From a bacterium (GTDB taxonomy: Bacteria > Armatimonadota > Zipacnadia > Zipacnadales > UBA11051): DNA of 64,000 nt. The position numbers and the translations under genes were made by a program. The DNA is taken from positions 1 through 64,000 of the forward strand of contig JAUVVY010000020.1 in the NCBI GenBank assembly GCA_030604405.1. Reading direction: 5' to 3'. A model generated the notes under the pieces. That model searched no databases and was not told where the DNA came from. It saw nothing but the letters and a program-made list of their open reading frames with translations. This document shows positions 25,535 through 35,184 of this stretch, piece after piece. Numbering within the stretch: the stretch's first letter is position 1; every line of letters begins with the position of its first letter.

Positions 25535-28375
25535 TTACGGGCTGATATTGAATGTCCGCAGGACATTGGCAACCTGTCCGGTTTCCGGACACCGGGCGGT
25601 AATATGACAGATGTAACAGCCGCTTGGCACCGCGGCACCCTTCTGGTTGTGGCCGGCCCAAACCACACTGTTAGTGCCCTGGGGCGACATCTGGTTGGAG
25701 GCCACGCGCGCTATGGGCACGCCGGATATGTTGCGGATAACGATGTCAACATTAGCCGGTACGGTCAGGCCGTAGGTGATGGCGACCTGTCCGCCGCGAG
25801 CCTGCTGCGCGCTGAGGGTGGTCACCATGAGCGTATTGGCGCCACGCTGCCGGACGATCAGTTGGAATACTCGCGTCTCGCTGTCCTGTCTGGTGCGGTA
25901 GGTGTAGGAACTGGCTGTTCGCATGTAGCAGCGTCTGCCGGTGGTTGTATCAACAAGCGTAGGCACCAGGTCGCCGCTCATCGGTGCGAGGTCATCCCAA
26001 CTGACCGTGACATCCTGGTCGGCAACGCCGGTGAAGACGGCAAAGCGCCAGGTGGTATTGGGCGCGGGCGGCCTGATGTCAACGAGCAGGCGCCCAGCCT
26101 CGTCCGCCGACGCGTCACCACACAGGAAACCAGCATTGAGTGCCCTTGCACCATCAGCGACTGCCACCGGCGGCTGGGGCATGTCGTTGCGGTCGTAGCC
26201 GTCCTTGGCGCCCGGGCAGGTGCCGAAGGCACGGTTGGTTCTGACCTGCTCGCCGGCGGTTACCGACAGCTTCACAGCCCAGCGGTCACGGTCCGGTGCG
26301 GCGGTTGCGACCGGCCGCTGGGCGGTCGCCGCGGCGGGCGAGAAGAGACTTGGCGGCGGGAACTGCAGAGTTATGTCGTCATAGCACAGCAGCCAGTAGC
26401 CTTTGTACGGATCCAGCCGCGCCTCGGATAGCTCGGTGGACCACGCGTAGTCATTGAAGAGCGGATCGTATTCAAAGATGGTGGGCACCAACAGCAGGCG
26501 GGTATAGGCCTCCCACATCGAGTACTCGCCGCCGGCCGGCCCAATCACGCGGACCTGGTCCAGACGCAAGGGTATGGTAAAGGGGTTGCCAATCTGGTTC
26601 CAGCCCGCCGGAAGGCGGACACTGTAGGTGCGGTCGGTAGATACAGGAGTGGCGTCAGCAGGGAGCTCGACGGTCTCACGGGTCAGGTTCAACAGCCAGA
26701 AGCCTACGCCCGGCTCGACGTTGGTCGTGCTGGGATCGGGGAACCAACGGTACTGACCAGTATGCGGGTCCCAGCGTACGATGGTAGCATTGCCACCCGG
26801 CTGCAGACTGCCCAAGTCCTGGAATACCCACTCCGCATCCGTATTGCTGAATTCATAAGGTATCGAGACCATCTCCAGCCCGCGCAGCGACTCCAGCGGA
26901 TTGAGTACCGGCACGGCAGGGATGTTGATGACTCGCTCAAGCACCTTGCCCCGCGGCCCCGTGAACTTGACCGAGTAGCGCCCCGGGCGGGCGGCAGTGG
27001 CCCGGATCATCCAACTGACCCACTTCAGTTCGTTGCGCCGCACCACGCCCACCGACTTTGTAAGGCTTTCGCCCTCCATCAGTTCCAGCCCCATAGGCAG
27101 CCGGATGCGGACGCTGGCGTCCAGTAGCGCCTCGGCCCCATAGTTATCTATGTAGGCTGCTATCGGGAAGGGGGAGCGGCCCTCGGAATCGCTGAGGTAG
27201 TAGTCTTCGACCAGGTCTGGTGTGGCTGGATCATCCCCGGTCTGCTGGATAAGCGAGAAAGGGGTATAGACGAGAAATGCATAGGGACGGTCATAGTCGG
27301 GAGTTGACATGCCCACACCGTAATAGGTGACAAAGCGGCACGACTGGCCCGGTGATATCTCTTGGGGGTCCCACTTGACCGCATAGCCCCAGTCTTCGCC
27401 CAGCAGCAAGGCTTGCGGATTCGGAGTGAAATAGTATTGGTTGGTCAGCCCGATGTTGCGCATCTGGCCCCAGGCAATCGAGTCAGGCAGGCCTGCGCTC
27501 CTGCTGGCCGGCCCGGGCTCGAAGACTTCCTGGGCGTTGGTTACGCCGCGTATAGCTACGGTGGGAGCCATCGGGTCGTCGTATGTGACCCAGGTGTCCG
27601 GCAATAGTTGGCCACTGGTAGCATCCGGCAACTGAGTTTCCCTGGTAATGGTGGCCCCATCAGGCAGGATGACGGCCTGGCCGTCCTGCACGGTGGCGCT
27701 GCCAAAGATTCCGTCAAACACAATGCGGACGCCGACACGCTGTTGCTGGGCGCTGGTGTTATAGACGATGTATTCAGCCTGTAGAGCGTCGCCGATGAGA
27801 GTGAATGCCTGGCGCACTTCAATCCATGCCGTAGGAAGATCGTCGTCATCAAGAGCAACGGGCAGACGATAAGTGCCAATTAGATCTCTGGTGCCAGCCA
27901 CCGGAGCGGCGGTCCAGTAGTTGGTCAGGTCGGCCGGCGAGGCTTGGGGATCCTCATTAGCCATTAGCTGGTGAATGTCGTAGAAGTACCCCAGGTCTTC
28001 GTCGTCCTCAACATCTTCAGCGCGTCGAGGATTGATCGCGATAGTGGTCTTGCTGGTAAAAGAGCCTGCCGCTGCGACGCTGGCGATGTTGCGGTTCTCG
28101 TCACCTGTGCGGGTGGGATCGCCGCCAATAGGAGCTGAGGCGCCGGTCCAGAGCTGGAAGCGGCCGGCGGGGTAGTACATCCACTCATCGTCGACTATGA
28201 TCAGTGCGGGGTCTTCCAACTCCAATCTGGTCAGCCCACCTGGGTGCAGAACCGAGACCGTGTGGGTGGGCTGCTGACAGAAGACGGGAGCCAGACTGAC
28301 GAGCACCAGCACTAGAGCCCACAGCAATACGGTCTGCCGCGGCAGTTGTCGTTCAAGACTGGTTTGAGGGCCCAC
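25535..28375 (-). CDS. Large exported protein with shared C-terminal FlgD-like module
   Basis: A 946-residue protein; signal peptide around residues 14-33 (TVLLWALVLVLVSLAPVFCQ). The N-terminal ~500 residues are beta-rich and match no domain I can name. From about 500 comes a module shared with two other proteins of this block. It has a SIPY strand, PAGWNQIGNPF, KGYWLL, a segment with W-x-x-K-x-S...YDRNDMPQPP, and a final FlgD-like Ig domain (IVIRNISGVPIARV, then VVWAGHNQKGAAVPSGCYICHI). GTG start with GAGGAG ten bases upstream. 31 bases after the subtilisin gene and 14 before the FN3 gene. Probably cell-surface or extracellular. Confidence 0.75.
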   Translation of the reverse strand: MGPQTSLERQLPRQTVLLWALVLVLVSLAPVFCQQPTHTVSVLHPGGLTRLELEDPALIIVDDEWMYYPAGRFQLWTGASAPIGGDPTRTGDENRNIASVAAAGSFTSKTTIAINPRRAEDVEDDEDLGYFYDIHQLMANEDPQASPADLTNYWTAAPVAGTRDLIGTYRLPVALDDDDLPTAWIEVRQAFTLIGDALQAEYIVYNTSAQQQRVGVRIVFDGIFGSATVQDGQAVILPDGATITRETQLPDATSGQLLPDTWVTYDDPMAPTVAIRGVTNAQEVFEPGPASRSAGLPDSIAWGQMRNIGLTNQYYFTPNPQALLLGEDWGYAVKWDPQEISPGQSCRFVTYYGVGMSTPDYDRPYAFLVYTPFSLIQQTGDDPATPDLVEDYYLSDSEGRSPFPIAAYIDNYGAEALLDASVRIRLPMGLELMEGESLTKSVGVVRRNELKWVSWMIRATAARPGRYSVKFTGPRGKVLERVINIPAVPVLNPLESLRGLEMVSIPYEFSNTDAEWVFQDLGSLQPGGNATIVRWDPHTGQYRWFPDPSTTNVEPGVGFWLLNLTRETVELPADATPVSTDRTYSVRLPAGWNQIGNPFTIPLRLDQVRVIGPAGGEYSMWEAYTRLLLVPTIFEYDPLFNDYAWSTELSEARLDPYKGYWLLCYDDITLQFPPPSLFSPAAATAQRPVATAAPDRDRWAVKLSVTAGEQVRTNRAFGTCPGAKDGYDRNDMPQPPVAVADGARALNAGFLCGDASADEAGRLLVDIRPPAPNTTWRFAVFTGVADQDVTVSWDDLAPMSGDLVPTLVDTTTGRRCYMRTASSYTYRTRQDSETRVFQLIVRQRGANTLMVTTLSAQQARGGQVAITYGLTVPANVDIVIRNISGVPIARVASNQMSPQGTNSVVWAGHNQKGAAVPSGCYICHITARCPETGQVANVLRTFNISP

Positions 28376-28406
28376 GCAACTTCAGCTCCTCTCGAAGGCC
28401 GATAGT

Positions 28407-31400
28407 TCACCTTATCTTATCGAAGACTGCGATAGCCTGTACGGTCTGGCCTTCCGCGGTGGACGCGGTCAGGCGTACCAGGTACCTGCCATTGGGAACT
28501 CTGGCGCCGCTGTGATTGCGGCCATTCCAGGACATCGTTTGGGTCACGCCGCCGGTCGCTTCAGCCGGCGTCAGACGCGCGATCGGCACACCCGCTATGT
28601 TGCGGATATCGGCAGTAACAGTGGCAGCACGTGTCAACGTGTAACTGACAGTCACGCCGCCGTCGGTGGCATTGGCCGTGTTAAGCGCCGAGACGGCCAG
28701 GCTGCCCGACTGCGCAACGGTGGCGATTATCCTGAAATGCCGTATCTCCTGTCCATCTCCGGTGCGGAATGTGTAGCCGCTGGTTGTGCGCATGTAGGTG
28801 TCACGGTTGCCGTCCAGGTCGCGCAAAATCAGCCGGACGTTTTGCGGCACCGTCCGATTGAGTTCCGCCCAGGTGAGGGTTACGGGAGCCCGTGAGAGGG
28901 CGGAAGCGACTTCGATGTCCCACTCCTGGCGGGCGCTGAGGCTACTTCGCAGATCGCGCACATAGTGTCCGGCGCGGCTACCCCAGTCGGGCTGCGGCAT
29001 GTACAGCGCGAGGCCCTGGGTCAGAGCAGGCGGCTCACTCAGGTCCAGACCGATGTCATAGCCCTGGGTGCCTTCAGGGTGTACGCCGATGTAGTTGACA
29101 GGATCCTGGAACTGGCCGCTATAAGCTGAAATCTTCAGTGTCCACTGGTCCTTGGTAGGCGCGTTGCTTAGCCTGGCGGGCCTGGGCCTCTCGACGACCG
29201 CAGTGGTCACTGCCGGGTTGTACATGACCAGGGTGGCATCGCGCAAGACGTGCACCCAGTAGCCGCGCATGTACTCCAGTATGTCTTCGGACGGATCAGA
29301 CGAGAATTGGTAGTAGCCGCCGGTGGCCGTGGAGACGAAGTCGAACAGCACGCCCTCCGTGAGCGCGACCTCTTCAGACATCGCTTCGCGCAGGTCATAG
29401 CGCTGGCCATCGGCCTCGAAGCTAACCGTGCCCCAGTCAACCACCGACTCATAGGGGTTACCGATGAGGTTCCAGCCGCGCGGCGGATCGGTTCCATAGA
29501 TGAGCTTGATTTGGTACGATTCCATATCGCTAAGCGGGCCGGCGCCGCCTGTGTTGAGGGTGCAGCGTGTCGGCAGGCGCACGAAGAATCCGAGGCCGGC
29601 GGGCGGGTGGCTGACTATGGGATTGGAGCCGCGCGCATCGGGCGGGTTGAAGGTGGCATATTCGTCGGGATAGATGTGATACTTGACCGGCCGTGCGTCG
29701 TCCGGCACCCAGCGCGCCAGTTGCAACTGCTCGTACGGTACGCCGAATACCAGAGAGGGGTCCGCATTGACCAGATCCGCATAAGGCAAGCTTATCAGGT
29801 GCAATCCGGCGTCAATTGATGGAGCCGCGACGCGGAAATTGCTTACCGCGGTGGTGGCCTCGTTGCCATCATAGTCTTTAGCGTCAATGGTCAAGGTGTG
29901 TTCGCTGCGAGTAAGCTCCGTCCCGGCCGGCACCGTGTATGTGAGCAGGCCGTTGCTGGGCGCATAGTTCCCGGTCACCAGATTGCCGTCCAATCGGATC
30001 TCAATTGTGGCCTCGTCCACGCCGCCGCCGACATCGGTGATGGTGGCGATTAGCGTTGGTGTGGCGTCAGTGATTGTGCTGCCGTTGTGCGGGAAAGTGA
30101 TCCTGATCTGTGGCGGGACGGTGTCAGTGCCGACACGCAGTCTCAGCCGTCCGTGGCCGTAGGTGTTGTCGGGCATCGGTTGGTTGGTGGACGGGTCGGT
30201 TTGCAGCTTATCCTTGACGGCCAGCGTCTGCAGTGTAGCAGCGAGCATGGCCGGGGTCCTGGTGCCGTCCTCAGCCAGCAGCAGTGCCGCGGCTCCGGCG
30301 ACGTGCGGTGCCGCAGCCGAGGTGCCCGAGAAGGGATCGTACGGCGTGTCAACCAGACTGGTGGTCACATAATCGGGAGCTGACAGATTGGGCTTCAGCA
30401 GACCGCTAAGCGAAGGGCCGCGAGAGCTGAATTCTTCAATCTCGTCTATGGGCAGCACCGGCTCGCCCACGACGATTCGCAGTGAGCCACGCGTGGCGCC
30501 GACGGTGAACGAGCCACTGGCTTCGGCGGGAACCGGCAGACTGTGCTCGAGTACTTGGTGTATGCCCTCTACATCAACATCAGGCAGGAAAAGCTGGAAA
30601 TGATCGTCGGCAGGAATTGAGTCGGGTGACATGCGCTCAATGCGCAGGGAGTAGATGGCCATCTCAGGCAGGTACGCCACCAGCATCTCGTCAGGCGGAT
30701 CATCGCCGTTCTGTGTTACCGCCGACCGGGTAACCTCGGCGCCGCTCGCGTTCACCAGCACCAGATCATAGTCATGGTTGGTGGTGGCGCCGGCAGTCTC
30801 ATACCAACTCAGGAACGCCTGAAATGTGCCGGCGGGCAGGCTCAGGTCCATGTCCTGGTCGCCAGAGCTCCATTCGTGGAATCGGTCGCTGTTGCGGTCG
30901 CTCCAGTCGCCTTCGTAGTGACGCTGGGCGTGGTTACCGGCGGCATTTACCCAGAAGACTCCCGAGGCGCGTGCAACATTTACCTTCTGCGATACCGAAT
31001 GAGTGCCATCGTAGGGGCCCTCAAAGATCCCCAGTGACATTACCGCAACGTCAAAGTCATTGTCCCGCACATAGGCGATCGCCTGCTCGATGGCGAGGTT
31101 AGTGTCAACTGCAACCAGATAGATCTCGGCCCCGGGGGCCATATCGGCGACTACTTCGGCCACTGCTGTACCGTGCTGCGACCCGCCCATGCCGCCGCCG
31201 CCGATAAATGATATTGTACGCCCAGAACCCTCACCGACGCCCGGAATCTCTGCTTCGTCGTAGCCGCCAAAACCGATGTCTATGACCGCTACTGTGACGC
31301 CGGAGCCGATGATGCCAAAGGTGTGCATCGCAGTGGCAGCGGTGAGTTGGACGCCCTCGGAGCAGGCCGCCCCGAAGCCCTGCAGCGGCACCGGCCTACG

Positions 31401-31787
31401 CGGCAGGCGAACCTGCGCCACCTGGGGCAGTTCGGCAACCGTGTTCAAGCAGCCGGCAGGCAGCCAAGCCTGGACGCGTCTGTCCATACGAATGTCCACG
31501 CGGCCGCCATACGCAGCTAAGTTGGTTGAGAACGCCGCCAGAGGACTGTGGAAGATAATCTCAACTTGCACCAGGCCGCCCTGGCTGCGCACCAGTGGGC
31601 TTACAGCGGCCGGCGCCGCCCGGCCTGAGGCGGCCGCAGCAGCAACTACGCGCAACGGACCAGCCAGGTCGTCAGATACCTTCGGTGCTGCCTCGGTCGC
31701 TGCGCCGCACACCAGAAGCAGTGCGACCAGAGCGATTGCACAGACACTTTGCAGTCGAGCTTTTGCAAGGCGGCCATGATGCCTCAA
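28407..31787 (-). CDS. Secreted subtilisin-like serine protease (S8) with FlgD-like tail
   Basis: An 1126-residue exported protease. The catalytic triad is visible: Asp in VAVIDIGFGGYDE, His in GGSQHGTAVAEVV and Ser in FSGTSAAAPHVAGAAAL. An Ig-like domain follows (PPQIRITFPHNGSTITDATPTL). The last ~480 residues carry the shared module: LHLISLPYADL, RGWNLIGNPY, MRGYWVHVL, the GYDIGLDLSEPP segment, and a FlgD-like Ig domain ending near RVPNGRYLVRLTAS. The start is a TTG at 31787, with GGAGGAGGAATTCCA directly before it, giving a clean signal peptide (VCAIALVALLLVCGAATEA). It lies next to a clostripain-like protease; the two may mature or shed neighbouring surface proteins. Confidence 0.87.
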   Translation of the reverse strand: MRHHGRLAKARLQSVCAIALVALLLVCGAATEAAPKVSDDLAGPLRVVAAAAASGRAAPAAVSPLVRSQGGLVQVEIIFHSPLAAFSTNLAAYGGRVDIRMDRRVQAWLPAGCLNTVAELPQVAQVRLPRRPVPLQGFGAACSEGVQLTAATAMHTFGIIGSGVTVAVIDIGFGGYDEAEIPGVGEGSGRTISFIGGGGMGGSQHGTAVAEVVADMAPGAEIYLVAVDTNLAIEQAIAYVRDNDFDVAVMSLGIFEGPYDGTHSVSQKVNVARASGVFWVNAAGNHAQRHYEGDWSDRNSDRFHEWSSGDQDMDLSLPAGTFQAFLSWYETAGATTNHDYDLVLVNASGAEVTRSAVTQNGDDPPDEMLVAYLPEMAIYSLRIERMSPDSIPADDHFQLFLPDVDVEGIHQVLEHSLPVPAEASGSFTVGATRGSLRIVVGEPVLPIDEIEEFSSRGPSLSGLLKPNLSAPDYVTTSLVDTPYDPFSGTSAAAPHVAGAAALLLAEDGTRTPAMLAATLQTLAVKDKLQTDPSTNQPMPDNTYGHGRLRLRVGTDTVPPQIRITFPHNGSTITDATPTLIATITDVGGGVDEATIEIRLDGNLVTGNYAPSNGLLTYTVPAGTELTRSEHTLTIDAKDYDGNEATTAVSNFRVAAPSIDAGLHLISLPYADLVNADPSLVFGVPYEQLQLARWVPDDARPVKYHIYPDEYATFNPPDARGSNPIVSHPPAGLGFFVRLPTRCTLNTGGAGPLSDMESYQIKLIYGTDPPRGWNLIGNPYESVVDWGTVSFEADGQRYDLREAMSEEVALTEGVLFDFVSTATGGYYQFSSDPSEDILEYMRGYWVHVLRDATLVMYNPAVTTAVVERPRPARLSNAPTKDQWTLKISAYSGQFQDPVNYIGVHPEGTQGYDIGLDLSEPPALTQGLALYMPQPDWGSRAGHYVRDLRSSLSARQEWDIEVASALSRAPVTLTWAELNRTVPQNVRLILRDLDGNRDTYMRTTSGYTFRTGDGQEIRHFRIIATVAQSGSLAVSALNTANATDGGVTVSYTLTRAATVTADIRNIAGVPIARLTPAEATGGVTQTMSWNGRNHSGARVPNGRYLVRLTASTAEGQTVQAIAVFDKIR

Positions 31788-31941
31788 TGGAATTCCTCCT
31801 CCTCGCTGTAAGGCGCCGACACATGCCCTGCGCTGCACAGCGCGGTGGCATCAGATATGTGAATTATTGTGATCCATTCTTCGCAGCGCGGGCAGCCTGA
31901 GCCGCCGCGCTGCACGCCACTTCTATTGTCAAACCGACAAG

Positions 31942-33090
31942 CTAATTTCCGCTGATGTCGTAGTAGGCCTGCAAGAACTTGGCCCACCCGGTCTCAGCAG
32001 CGAGACGGTAAGTGCTCCCGTAATGTGGCGGGACCTGTTCCCACGTGGCCGGGAAGAAGATTCCCAGATTGCCCACATGGACATTTGCGTTCGCTGCCTG
32101 TCGGCCGGGGCCCGGGACTAGCGCGCGCTCCAGGCTTGCCTCCAATTCGCCGGCACGCTGCGAGACTTCCCTTGTGGCGGCCATCTCGTGCAGCAGCCGA
32201 GCCAGATACAACAGATCGCACATCTCGTCTCGGTACCCCCAGTTGGGACTGCGGCTGCGTACCAAGCGCAGTGCGGGCGCATTGGCACGCGTATCCGCAC
32301 TCAATGCTTCGACCAAAGCCTTCAGGCGTGCTGCGACATCAACTACCGCGCGCAGATCGAGCCGCCCAAGCGCACGCTCGTATTCGGCGTACAGCGCCAC
32401 GACGGCCGCACGGCCGTCATCGCAGCCATTCAATCGCGGCAGGACCTGCGCCCAGGGCAGACCCGGGCTCGGCACGCGGTCGGGCGAGGCCACCAGGTAA
32501 TTCGCCGTCTGCCGCAGGCTGTAGGCCACTTCAATACTTGCGGCGTAGCAAGCCTGCAGAGATACCAGCTCGATGGGCCTGTCCGCCACGTGTGCCTCGG
32601 CAAGGGCGGCGGACAACTCAGCGATACTCAACGTGTCGCTGCTGCCACCATCAAAAGCCACACCGCTAAGGTCCGGCGCGAGGGTGGCCAGGCCGGTACC
32701 GTGGCCCATAACGATGAGCAGATAGCGGTCCGCCGACAGATTGCCGCGTGCCCATTCCAGAAACCGCGTCAGTGTCGGCTGCGCGCCCATATTGACAAGG
32801 CCTAGCGGCTGCCAGTTGCAGTGATTGCCGGGCACGGCCAGCCACCTGGCACAGACGTATGGTCCGTCAATCTGCACCGCAGCGGCGCAATGGCCGTCCG
32901 CGGCGGCTTTGATTATGGCCTGCCAGTAGGCGGCGGCTTCCTGCTCAAGCCCGCCCTGTCCGCTCAGGTACGCCATTACGCCCCATTTCGGGCGCACAGC
33001 GGCGAACGCATTGTCAAGGAGCAACACGGAGCATACTGTAAAGACGACGAATACGAGTGCCGCCTGCCTGGGCGGCCGTGGCCATTGCAT
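31942..33090 (-). CDS. Exported clostripain-like cysteine protease (C11)
   Basis: A 382-residue protein with signal peptide (ALVFVVFTVCSVLLLDNAFA). The caspase-fold catalytic dyad is His in YLLIVMGHGTGLATL and Cys in IELVSLQACYAASIEVAYSL. The strand AVRPKWGVMAYLSGQGGLE opens the domain, as in C11/clostripain peptidases, and the S1 pocket loop follows (YLVASPDRVPSPGLPW). The C-terminus, FFPATWEQVPPHYGSTYRL, is typical of family ends. Twelve bases after the preceding gene, and 154 bases before the subtilisin start. It probably cleaves after Arg/Lys outside the cytoplasm. Confidence 0.82.
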   Translation of the reverse strand: MQWPRPPRQAALVFVVFTVCSVLLLDNAFAAVRPKWGVMAYLSGQGGLEQEAAAYWQAIIKAAADGHCAAAVQIDGPYVCARWLAVPGNHCNWQPLGLVNMGAQPTLTRFLEWARGNLSADRYLLIVMGHGTGLATLAPDLSGVAFDGGSSDTLSIAELSAALAEAHVADRPIELVSLQACYAASIEVAYSLRQTANYLVASPDRVPSPGLPWAQVLPRLNGCDDGRAAVVALYAEYERALGRLDLRAVVDVAARLKALVEALSADTRANAPALRLVRSRSPNWGYRDEMCDLLYLARLLHEMAATREVSQRAGELEASLERALVPGPGRQAANANVHVGNLGIFFPATWEQVPPHYGSTYRLAAETGWAKFLQAYYDISGN

Positions 33091-33102
33091 GTCGGCTCCG
33101 GG

Positions 33103-35028
33103 TCAGCGGCCAACGCTGCCGTGTTTAACTCGCCAGAAGCCGGGCTTGTGGGTGGCCGGTTTGGTGTTGTCGTTGTTGACGTCCAAGGGGCCCGGAGGCC
33201 CTACGACGGTACGGAATTCCCACATTGGGCTGTACAGGTGGCCGACCTGGTTGAGGTCCCTGTTGTGCGGCCTGGCTGTGTCGCCGCTGGCCCAGGCCCC
33301 GACACGCCAGTAGTAGGGCGTGTCCGGAGTGAGCCCGTCAGCCGGATCGGGGGCGGTGAAGGAGGCGCTCATCGTTGCCGCGCCGCCGCCGGCACGGAGG
33401 TCTCCGCTCCGCCAGTAGAGATTGCCCCTGCCGTTGGGATCGGTGGGGCCGAACAGTTCGACCCTGTACATGTCCGCGCCGGTGGTCACCTGCCAGGTGA
33501 AGCGCACGTTGGCGACGTCCTGGTTTGGCGCGCCGTGAGAGGGGCTGGAAAGCTGCGGTGGCACGAAGTATGTAAGCGGCCCGAAATGGTTGCTGGCCGC
33601 GGACAAGCCCTCGCCGCCTTCTACCTCGAGTTCGAAGGTCGGCTCGACCGGCTCCTCCGCCTGCTGGGTGGCTATCGGCGGGTTGAAGCCCGGCGGGCGC
33701 AAGGGCTCGATTATTCTGCGTACGGCGTAGAAATATCTACTGCCCGGGCTCATTGGCATGTGGTTCCATGAGGCGGTGACGTCGGCTTCTTCCTGTTCGC
33801 CTTCTTCGACAAAATAGTAGTATGTAAATTCAAAGTCCTCGATGTACTCAGTGAGATTGGGGTCGTCACTGTAGCTATTGGAGGGCAGGTCCTTGCCCTG
33901 GATTACATCAATCATGTTGTAAGGGGTGGGCGGGAAGTAAGGGTTGTTGGCCGCCCGGTAAATGACCCAGCCGTGGGTTCTTTCCCGTTCGGTATTGTCC
34001 GTGCGCACCTTCAGAACCACGGTCGGAGCCGCTCCGCACGTTGCCTGAGAGAGGTTGCCGGCAAGGTCGGAGGCAGTGGCGATCGAGCTGCCGGTGCCAG
34101 TGGCGGTGATGCCTATCAGTAGAGCAATAGCGGCGACCGCCTGGATGATGCCCTTCCGAGACTTAGCGCGGTGTTCAGCCTTTTGGCGCGTAGGCGGCTT
34201 GTACAGCTTGTACACCCTGTCACCCGTCTGAGGGGGAGACCCCTTGACAATACCACCCCAGGCCATGTCGGTGGTCACCTCGCTGATCGATACTATACCA
34301 ACGCGCCGCATAACTGTTATTTCCAGGTCCGCAGACCAGGTGGGGCGCATTACAAGCAACTCGGTGCCGATTTCGATACCATCGCCGATGCCGAGGCCGA
34401 TGTTGACTTCACCGCGGTCGGTTACCAGGTCCACGTGGCCACGGCGCACGCGCCTGGCCATCATCTGGGTCACGGCGGCCTCGGCCGCTGCGCGCATGGC
34501 GTCGTTGACAACATTGGTGATATCGCCGCTCCAGCCGGGTATCGGACTGGTGGCAGCGGTTGCCACCGCGCCATCCAGAAAGTCCTGCACGCTGATGTCA
34601 AGCATCTTGACCTCAATGCTGCAGCGGGCTTGACCGGTGTCCTTGTTGACAGACAGCTCGCTGATGGTGCCGGTGAGGACTTTCTCGACCTTTAGTGCCC
34701 CGCCAAGCCTCACCTGCTCACCCTTCGAGACCGGCGAGCGTATGCCCAAGGCCGCCATTTCGCGGTTCAGATCCAGAGTCGAGGTGACCACGAATTCTCG
34801 TGAGCCCTCCAGCGAAAGTGCGACCGCCGCCGCAGCTTTTTCCGGCAGCAGCGGGTCATCGTGACCGGTAGCATTAGTGAAGGGCAGCACCACACAGGAG
34901 GTGACAGTCCGTCCCACACCTGACGACACCGTTCGCTGGCCGAAAGATATGCCGCAGGGAAGGCTTATCGCTGCGATGAGAAAGTAAATCAGCTTGCGCA
35001 TTATTGGACTTCTTCGAATGTGCTGCAT
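33103..35028 (-). CDS. CsgG/FlgT-like domain protein with transmembrane segment and FN3 domain
   Basis: About 641 residues. Signal peptide (KLIYFLIAAISLPCGISFG). An N-terminal domain (SCVVLPFTNATGHDDPLLPEKAA, then LGGALKVEKVLTGTISEL) fits CsgG/TolB-N-like folds. A FlgT-like beta-barrel follows (GLGIGDGIEIGTELLVMRP, SPPQTGDRVYKLY). Next comes a strongly basic stretch (RQKAEHRAKSRKG) directly before a hydrophobic helix (IIQAVAAIALLIGITATG), then FN3-like domains (FTWQVTTGADMYRVELF, PYYWRVGAW). Start ATG 35028 has GGAGGGAG upstream; ATG 35001 is an alternative. It has its own promoter and shares the plan of the 25520-24456 protein. Confidence 0.65.
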   Translation of the reverse strand: MQHIRRSPIMRKLIYFLIAAISLPCGISFGQRTVSSGVGRTVTSCVVLPFTNATGHDDPLLPEKAAAAVALSLEGSREFVVTSTLDLNREMAALGIRSPVSKGEQVRLGGALKVEKVLTGTISELSVNKDTGQARCSIEVKMLDISVQDFLDGAVATAATSPIPGWSGDITNVVNDAMRAAAEAAVTQMMARRVRRGHVDLVTDRGEVNIGLGIGDGIEIGTELLVMRPTWSADLEITVMRRVGIVSISEVTTDMAWGGIVKGSPPQTGDRVYKLYKPPTRQKAEHRAKSRKGIIQAVAAIALLIGITATGTGSSIATASDLAGNLSQATCGAAPTVVLKVRTDNTERERTHGWVIYRAANNPYFPPTPYNMIDVIQGKDLPSNSYSDDPNLTEYIEDFEFTYYYFVEEGEQEEADVTASWNHMPMSPGSRYFYAVRRIIEPLRPPGFNPPIATQQAEEPVEPTFELEVEGGEGLSAASNHFGPLTYFVPPQLSSPSHGAPNQDVANVRFTWQVTTGADMYRVELFGPTDPNGRGNLYWRSGDLRAGGGAATMSASFTAPDPADGLTPDTPYYWRVGAWASGDTARPHNRDLNQVGHLYSPMWEFRTVVGPPGPLDVNNDNTKPATHKPGFWRVKHGSVGR

Positions 35029-35084
35029 CGAGATAGTTCTCCCTCCGACGCAGAAATGATGTGAGCCACTGCTGCCACTCAGGC

Positions 35085-35113
35085 AGTATAGCATACGTGA
35101 TTGAGTCTGTAAA
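35085..35113 (-). promoter_or_regulatory. Sigma70-type promoter inside the exported-protein block
   Basis: On the minus strand TTTACA (35113-35108) and TATACT (35090-35085) are 17 bases apart. Transcription would start near 35078, about 50 bases before the CsgG/FlgT-like gene. It shows that this gene and those after it can be expressed apart from the giant upstream gene. Confidence 0.75.
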
Positions 35114-35184
35114 AGTCCCCTTGAGTCTAAGGCCACCAAGTGTCGCAGATCAGCGTGACTTGTCTGCCGCGCTATTGCAGCCCG

